A stretch of 64,000 nt of DNA from the NCBI RefSeq assembly GCF_000418325.1, contig NC_021658.1:3224001-3288000 (forward strand), given 5' to 3'. Position 1 is the first letter of the stretch. Every line of letters starts with the position of its first letter. The DNA is from Sorangium cellulosum So0157-2 (lineage in GTDB: Bacteria > Myxococcota_A > Polyangia > Polyangiales > Polyangiaceae). Of this stretch, positions 59,520 to 64,000 are shown piece by piece. The notes beneath the pieces were generated by a model. The model searched no databases, was not told the origin of the DNA, and worked only from the letters and a program-made list of their open reading frames with translations. Position numbers and translations under genes: made by a program.

Positions 59520-61304
59520 ATGCAGAGCCCAGACAACGGCCGGCGCCCCGGCCGAGCGCACCTCCGGCGGCTCCTCCGCCTCGCCCGCCCCGAGCTCGGC
59601 AAGCTCGCGCTCGGCACCCTCTTCCTCGGCGTCGGCAGCGGCATCAGCCTCCTGCTCCCCCAGGCGATCCGGAAGATCATCGACGACGCGCTCGGCCCGG
59701 GCAGCGGCGTCGAGGCGATCGACGACGCCGCGCTCTGGCTCGCGCTCCTCATCGTGGTGCAGGCCGCCGCCGTCGCGCTGCGGTACGTCCTCTTCTCGAC
59801 CGCCGGCGAGCGCGTCGTGGCCCGGCTCCGGGCGCAGCTCTTCGAGCACCTCCTCCGGCAGGAGGTGGCGTTCTTCGACGATCACAGGACCGGCGAGCTG
59901 ACGAACCGCCTCGCCTCCGACACCACGGTCCTCCAGAGCGCCGTCAGCGTGAACGTGTCGATGGCGCTGCGCTACGCCGCGTCCGTGATCGGCGGCGTCG
60001 CGTTCCTCTTCTACACCTCCCCGCGGCTCACCCTCCTGATGCTCGCCGTGGTCCCCGTCGTGGCGCTCGGCTCGGTGGCCTACGGCCGCCGCGTCCGCCG
60101 GCTCTCCCGCAGCGTGCAGGACGCGCTCGCGCGCGCCAGCGAGGTCGCCGAGGAGGCGCTCTCGGGCATCCGCACCGTCCGGGCCTTCGCCGCCGAGCAC
60201 CACGAGGCGGCGCGCTATTCCGGCCGGGTCGCCGAGTCGTTCGACCTCGCCCGAAAGCGCATCCGCGCCTCGGCGAGCTTCATGGGCGTCGTCACGTTCG
60301 CCGGCTACAGCGCCGCCGCGCTCGTCCTCTGGTACGGCGGCCACCTCGTCGTCGAGGGCCGCATGACGCTCGGCGGGCTCACCTCGTTCCTTGTCTACAC
60401 GATCGTCGTCGCCTTCGCCCTCGGCGGCCTCAGCGACCTCTGGGCCGACTTCATGAAGGCCACCGGCGCCGCCGAGCGCATCTTCGACCTCCTCGACCGC
60501 GAGCCGGCCATGGCGGACGCGGGCGGCGCCCAGCCGAGCGCCGTCGAGGGGCGCCTCGAGCTAGAGCGCGTGCGGTTCAGCTACCCGACCCGCAAGGACG
60601 TGCCCGTGCTCAAGGGCATCGACATCGCCGTTCGCCCCGGCGAGGTCATCGCCCTGGTCGGGCCGTCCGGCGCGGGCAAATCCACGATCGCCTCGCTGCT
60701 CCTGCGGCTCTACGACCCCGACGAGGGCCGCATTCTCCTCGACGGGCGCGATCTGCGCGAGCTCTCGCCGACCTGGCTCCGCCGGCAGGTCGGGATCGTC
60801 GCGCAGGAGCCGCTCCTCTTCGCCGCGAGCGTGGCCGACAACATCCGTTATGGGCGGGAGGACGCCTCGGACGCGGAGGTCGAGGCGGCGGCGCGCGCGG
60901 CGAACGCGCACGGGTTCATCCAGCGGTTCCCGGCGGGGTACCGCACGCTCGTGGGCGAGCGCGGGGTGCAGCTGTCCGGCGGCCAGAAGCAGCGCGTGGC
61001 GATCGCGCGCGCGATGCTCAAGGACCCACGGCTGCTCGTGCTCGACGAGGCGACGAGCGCGCTCGACGCGGAGAGCGAGCACCTCGTGAAGGGGGCGCTC
61101 GACGCGCTGATGAAGGGGCGGACGACGTTGATCATCGCCCACCGCCTCTCGACGGTGATGGGCGCCGACCGCGTGCTGGTGATGGATGGGGGTACGATCG
61201 TGCAGAGCGGCGCGCACGCGGCGCTCATCGCCGAGGACGGCCTCTATCGCCGGCTGGTCGAGCGGCAGTTCGTGAGCGCGCAGCTCACGACGACTGCTGG
61301 ATGA
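59520..61304 (+). CDS. ABC exporter, fused transmembrane and ATPase half-transporter
   Basis: 594 residues from ATG 59520. Six transmembrane segments (about 25-310; ABC_membrane domain) followed by the ATPase: Walker A GPSGAGKST (about 382-390), Q-loop VAQEPLLF, signature LSGGQKQR, Walker B RLLVLDEATSALD and switch His in IIAHRLS. This is the MsbA/LmrA/mitochondrial-type exporter family, acting as a homodimer to move lipid or hydrophobic substrates out. The substrate is not evident from neighbours. Its last 20 bp overlap the convergent gene at 61285. Confidence 0.93.
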   Translation: MQSPDNGRRPGRAHLRRLLRLARPELGKLALGTLFLGVGSGISLLLPQAIRKIIDDALGPGSGVEAIDDAALWLALLIVVQAAAVALRYVLFSTAGERVVARLRAQLFEHLLRQEVAFFDDHRTGELTNRLASDTTVLQSAVSVNVSMALRYAASVIGGVAFLFYTSPRLTLLMLAVVPVVALGSVAYGRRVRRLSRSVQDALARASEVAEEALSGIRTVRAFAAEHHEAARYSGRVAESFDLARKRIRASASFMGVVTFAGYSAAALVLWYGGHLVVEGRMTLGGLTSFLVYTIVVAFALGGLSDLWADFMKATGAAERIFDLLDREPAMADAGGAQPSAVEGRLELERVRFSYPTRKDVPVLKGIDIAVRPGEVIALVGPSGAGKSTIASLLLRLYDPDEGRILLDGRDLRELSPTWLRRQVGIVAQEPLLFAASVADNIRYGREDASDAEVEAAARAANAHGFIQRFPAGYRTLVGERGVQLSGGQKQRVAIARAMLKDPRLLVLDEATSALDAESEHLVKGALDALMKGRTTLIIAHRLSTVMGADRVLVMDGGTIVQSGAHAALIAEDGLYRRLVERQFVSAQLTTTAG

Positions 61305-61716
61305 TGAGCTGCTGCGTCGCCTTGCGTTCGCCCACGATGGAGACGGCCGTCTCCGAGGCGAGCGCCGTCGCGCCCTGCGACGTGCGGCGCAGCGTGCCGA
61401 GCAGCGCATACCAGCCGTGCTGGCCGCTCGTGAGGGCGCGCGCGCTGATCGCGTCCGTCCGGACGAGCGCCTTGCGCGCCACCCGGAGCACGCTGCGCTG
61501 GATACCCTCGATCAGATCGAGCGTGGCGCCGAGCCGCTCCTGCGTCTCGACGCGCACGTCGTCGAGCAAGCCGAACCCCGCGCGCACGACCTCATCGGCC
61601 ACGCCGAGGCTGCCGTCCACCCATGTATAGATCAGCCCCTCTCGCGGATTGCTGAGCTGCGCGTGATCGGAAACGTTGCTGCCGGCCGCGATCTGGCCGG
61701 AGATGCTCTCGTCCAT
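61285..61716 (-). CDS. Small helical protein of unknown function (phasin-like)
   Basis: 143 residues from ATG 61716, preceded by AAAGGGGGTTCGAG. After a Ser/Asn-rich start (DESISGQIAAGSNVSDHAQLSN) it is amphipathic helix throughout (DGSLGVADEVVRAGFGLLDDVRVETQERLGATLDLIEGIQRSVLRVARKALVRTD, then SQGATALASETAVSIVGERKATQQLIIQQSS). The pattern of long helices with heptad-like hydrophobics recalls phasins or other granule- and membrane-associated proteins, but no family is recognised. It has no signal peptide. The ORF continues upstream to 61929, but the inner ATG has the Shine-Dalgarno. Confidence 0.6.
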   Translation of the reverse strand: MDESISGQIAAGSNVSDHAQLSNPREGLIYTWVDGSLGVADEVVRAGFGLLDDVRVETQERLGATLDLIEGIQRSVLRVARKALVRTDAISARALTSGQHGWYALLGTLRRTSQGATALASETAVSIVGERKATQQLIIQQSS

Positions 61717-62057
61717 CTCGAACCCCCTTTCCTCATGGTGGTTGGCAGGCGACTCGCCTGCTGCGAACCCACTATCGACAACCGAGGTCTCGGATGGGTT
61801 ATCACAGGGCAACAAAGGTGTGAACCCTTTCTTTCTCGTCGCCTCCCTTTCGGATGCGGGCGCGCAGAGGTCACCTGACGAGGCTGTCGTGAGCGTTCTG
61901 CTGAATCCGTGATAATTCAATGAAAACACGTGAACAACGGCCAGCGTGTCGGTGACGTAAGCTAGCGGCCGCAGGAAGATCCTTAGTCCTTGGCAGGCGC
62001 GCCCTGGCTAGCTAGCGTCTCGCGGTGCCCACGCGGCCCACGAATACCGGGCGATTC
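61717..62057. other. Divergent intergenic region
   Basis: 341 bp, comparatively AT-rich around 61890-61960 (GTGATAATTCAATGAAAACACG), probably holding promoters for both flanking genes. CTAGCTAGC at 62009-62017 echoes GCTAGC at 61961-61966. No RNA gene was seen. Confidence 0.35.
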
Positions 62058-64000
62058 ATGAGGAGAACCACCTTGTCAACGCTTCTTGCCGCCTCCTGCG
62101 CCTCCGGCGCGCCGCACGTCGAGGCGCCCCCGGCGGCGCCCGCTCCTGAGCTCCTGGCCTTCGAGATCCAGGAAGGCCGGATTCGTAATCACTTCTTCCG
62201 TCATGGTCATATCGCCGCTCATGTCCTGACGACGTCCGGCGTGTCGCCGCGCCTCATCGTCGCTTTTCCGGCGGGCGACATGGGAATCGCCGTGTGGTTC
62301 GACGCGCTCCCGGCGCCGGTCGAGCTCTCGGTGGAGGGGGGCCTCTCCGGCGTCGAGCGGCCCGGCGGCATGCGCGGCGTCTCGGCGCTGCTCGCGAGCG
62401 CGGCCCCGGCGCTGCGCGTCCATCGGCTCATCCTCGGGAGCATCCGCACGGTGCGCGACGTGGGCCGCGACGCGCCGCTCCCGGCCTGGTTGCGCGGCGA
62501 CGTCGAGGCGGGCGGCGCGTGGGTCGCCGCGCGGCGCACCACGCGGGACGGCGAGCACCACCTCGAGCTGCTCGTCGAGCCGGAGGGCGGCACGACGGCC
62601 GCGCTGGGGCCGGACGGGCGGATCGAGCTCACGGCGGGCCCGAGCGGCCTGCGGGTCCGGGTGACGGCGCTCTCGGACGAGCCGCCGCTCACGCCGGTGC
62701 CGCTCGGCGAGCTCGTCACCGAGCGCGCCGCCGACGACCCGCGCCACCGGCAGGCGCTCGCCTTCCTCGCGTACCGGGAGAAGCTCCTGGCCGGGTCCTG
62801 GCGCTTCCTCACGTACTTCGGCCGGGACACGCTGCTCGCGGTGAGGATGCTCCTGCCGGTGCTGGAGCCGGCCGCGATCGAGGCGGGCATCGGCTCGGTC
62901 CTCGATCGGCTGAGCCCGTCCGGGGAGGTCGCGCACGAGGAGGCGATCGGCGAGTACGCGGCGCTCCTGCACCTCGCCGCCGGCCGCGCCGGGGCGCTGC
63001 GCGAGCCCGTCTACGATTACAAGATGGTCGACGACGACTTCCTCCTCGCGCCGCTCTGCGCCGAGTACCTCCTCGGCAGCGCGGCGGGCCGGGAGCGCGC
63101 GGCGGCGTTCCTCTCGCGCCGGACGCCGGCGGGCGACACGTACGCGCAGGCGCTCGCGCGGAACGTGTCGCTCGTGCTCCGCCTCGCCGCCCCGTTCGCC
63201 GAGACGGGGGATCCGAGGGCGCTCGTCTCGCTCAAGGAGGGGGAGTCCGTCGGCGAGTGGCGCGACAGCGCGGAGGGCCTCGCGTTCGGCCGCATCCCGT
63301 ACAACGTGAACGCCGCCCTCGTCCCGGCCGCGCTCCGCGCGTCGGCGCGGCTGCTCGCGAGCCCGCTGCTCGGCGCGGACGCGGAGGGCGCCGGCCGGGC
63401 GGAGCGGCTCGCGCGCGCGTGGCGGGACGCCGGCGTGTTCTTCCGGGTGGAGCTGCCGGAGGCGGAGGCGCGGCGGCGCGTCGCCGCCTATGCGGCGTCG
63501 CTGGGCCTGGACGCGGCGCCGGCGCTCGCGTCGCTCTCGGGGCCGCTCTCGTTTCCGGCGATCGCGCTCGACCGGGAGGGCAGGCCCCTTCCCATCATGC
63601 ACTCCGACGACAGCTTCGTCCTCCTGTTCACCGACCCGCCGCCCGGCGCCCTCGAGGAGATCGCCGGCCGCCTGCTCCGCCCCTTCCCGGCGGGCCTGCG
63701 GACGCCGGTCGGCGTCCTCGTCGCGAACCCCGCGCTCGCGCCGGATCCGGCGCTCTGGGCGCTGTTCACGCGAGGCCACTACCACGGCACGGTCACCTGG
63801 TCGTGGCAGCAGGCGATGCTGGCCGCGGGCCTCGACCGGCAGCTCGCGCGCGGCGACCTGCCAGCCCCCGCGCGCGACGCGCTGGAGCGCGCGCGGCGCG
63901 CGCTGTGGGAGGTGATCCAGGCCTCGCGGGAGGCGAGCACCCGGGAGCTCTGGAGCTGGGCCGTCGAGGGCGGCCGTTACCGGCTGGTCCCGTTCGGCGC
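62058..64000 (+). CDS. Six-hairpin glycosidase-like lipoprotein, partial
   Basis: Open from ATG 62058 to the right edge (647 codons, no stop), so the C-terminus lies outside. The signal ends in LLAASCASG, a lipobox. Residues about 35-230 are a beta-rich domain (FFRHGHIAAHVLTTSGVSPRLIVAFPAGDMGIAVWF). From about 240 on it is a helical toroid with glycogen-debranching-like motifs: FLTYFGRDTLLAVRMLLPVL (about 255), SPSGEVAHEEAIGEYAALLH, KMVDDDFLLAP, SVGEWRDSAEGLAFGRIPYNVN and HYHGTVTWSWQQAMLAAGLD near the end. FGRDT and HEE match the amylo-alpha-1,6-glucosidase/GH63-GH15-like toroids. A secreted alpha-glucan-related enzyme is likely; substrate unproven. Confidence 0.7.
   Translation, partial: MRRTTLSTLLAASCASGAPHVEAPPAAPAPELLAFEIQEGRIRNHFFRHGHIAAHVLTTSGVSPRLIVAFPAGDMGIAVWFDALPAPVELSVEGGLSGVERPGGMRGVSALLASAAPALRVHRLILGSIRTVRDVGRDAPLPAWLRGDVEAGGAWVAARRTTRDGEHHLELLVEPEGGTTAALGPDGRIELTAGPSGLRVRVTALSDEPPLTPVPLGELVTERAADDPRHRQALAFLAYREKLLAGSWRFLTYFGRDTLLAVRMLLPVLEPAAIEAGIGSVLDRLSPSGEVAHEEAIGEYAALLHLAAGRAGALREPVYDYKMVDDDFLLAPLCAEYLLGSAAGRERAAAFLSRRTPAGDTYAQALARNVSLVLRLAAPFAETGDPRALVSLKEGESVGEWRDSAEGLAFGRIPYNVNAALVPAALRASARLLASPLLGADAEGAGRAERLARAWRDAGVFFRVELPEAEARRRVAAYAASLGLDAAPALASLSGPLSFPAIALDREGRPLPIMHSDDSFVLLFTDPPPGALEEIAGRLLRPFPAGLRTPVGVLVANPALAPDPALWALFTRGHYHGTVTWSWQQAMLAAGLDRQLARGDLPAPARDALERARRALWEVIQASREASTRELWSWAVEGGRYRLVPFG

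Overview
The window looks like chromosomal DNA of a myxobacterium, most likely of the Sorangium/Polyangium group. This is inferred from the very high GC content, frequent GTG starts, large Ser/Thr kinases fused to ATPase, TPR, STAND and FGE-sulfatase domains, a sigma-54-type activator, many lipoproteins of unknown function and an RHS polymorphic toxin. No rRNA, tRNA or CRISPR array was seen.

Layout. 1-12988: the end of a TPR protein; a translationally coupled three-gene membrane operon (toroid protein, small YPMFS membrane protein, HTTM-like protein; 837-4836); a class A beta-lactamase; a secreted trypsin/V8-like protease; a PcRGLX-like secreted protein; a DUF1993 protein; a lipoprotein; and a hydrolase/peptidoglycan-binding/lysozyme-like fusion. 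Short coding relics lie in the gaps. 13469-18660: a transposon-like three-gene unit (zinc-ribbon protein, DDE integrase, AAA ATPase). Its ATPase gene is interrupted in phase 0 by a complete 2224-nt group II intron (13838-16061) that encodes a reverse transcriptase/maturase. The transposon appears to have cut off a PhoD-like phosphatase gene (18834-19952).

20487-30083: a signalling cluster made of a kinase/cyclase-like/ATPase/TPR protein, a GAF-AAA-Fis regulator with a degenerate GAFTGA loop, and, overlapping it by 4 bp, a kinase-nSTAND-transmembrane-FGE fusion. 30097-32338: two secreted proteins, ADYC-like and HEXXH. Tandem 34-bp palindromic repeats occur at 20282 and again at 31334.

32917-44388: an RtcB-type RNA ligase, then an RHS toxin gene with a PAAR-like N-terminus. 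The RHS gene is split by a 2.8-kb island of mobile-element debris: IS110 pieces forming a 262-bp-armed palindrome, and a second truncated copy of the DDE/ATPase pair that preserves the uninterrupted intron target. The RHS tip carries a possible caspase-like His/Cys domain and is followed by a small putative immunity gene and an IS630-family element with TA duplication. KptA (RNA 2'-phosphotransferase) follows, divergent from a LysR regulator with a clear shared operator. RtcB and KptA therefore bracket the toxin locus.

45462-64000: mostly ordinary secreted and membrane functions. These are a beta-propeller lipoprotein, a secreted caspase-like protease, a frameshifted DinB gene, a methyltransferase behind a palindromic operator, a DUF6798-like membrane protein, a CelD-type acyltransferase fused to a methyltransferase, a DUF4156 lipoprotein, an aquaporin, a TauE-like permease, a DUF4091 protein, an ABC exporter, and a six-hairpin glycosidase-like lipoprotein that runs off the right edge.
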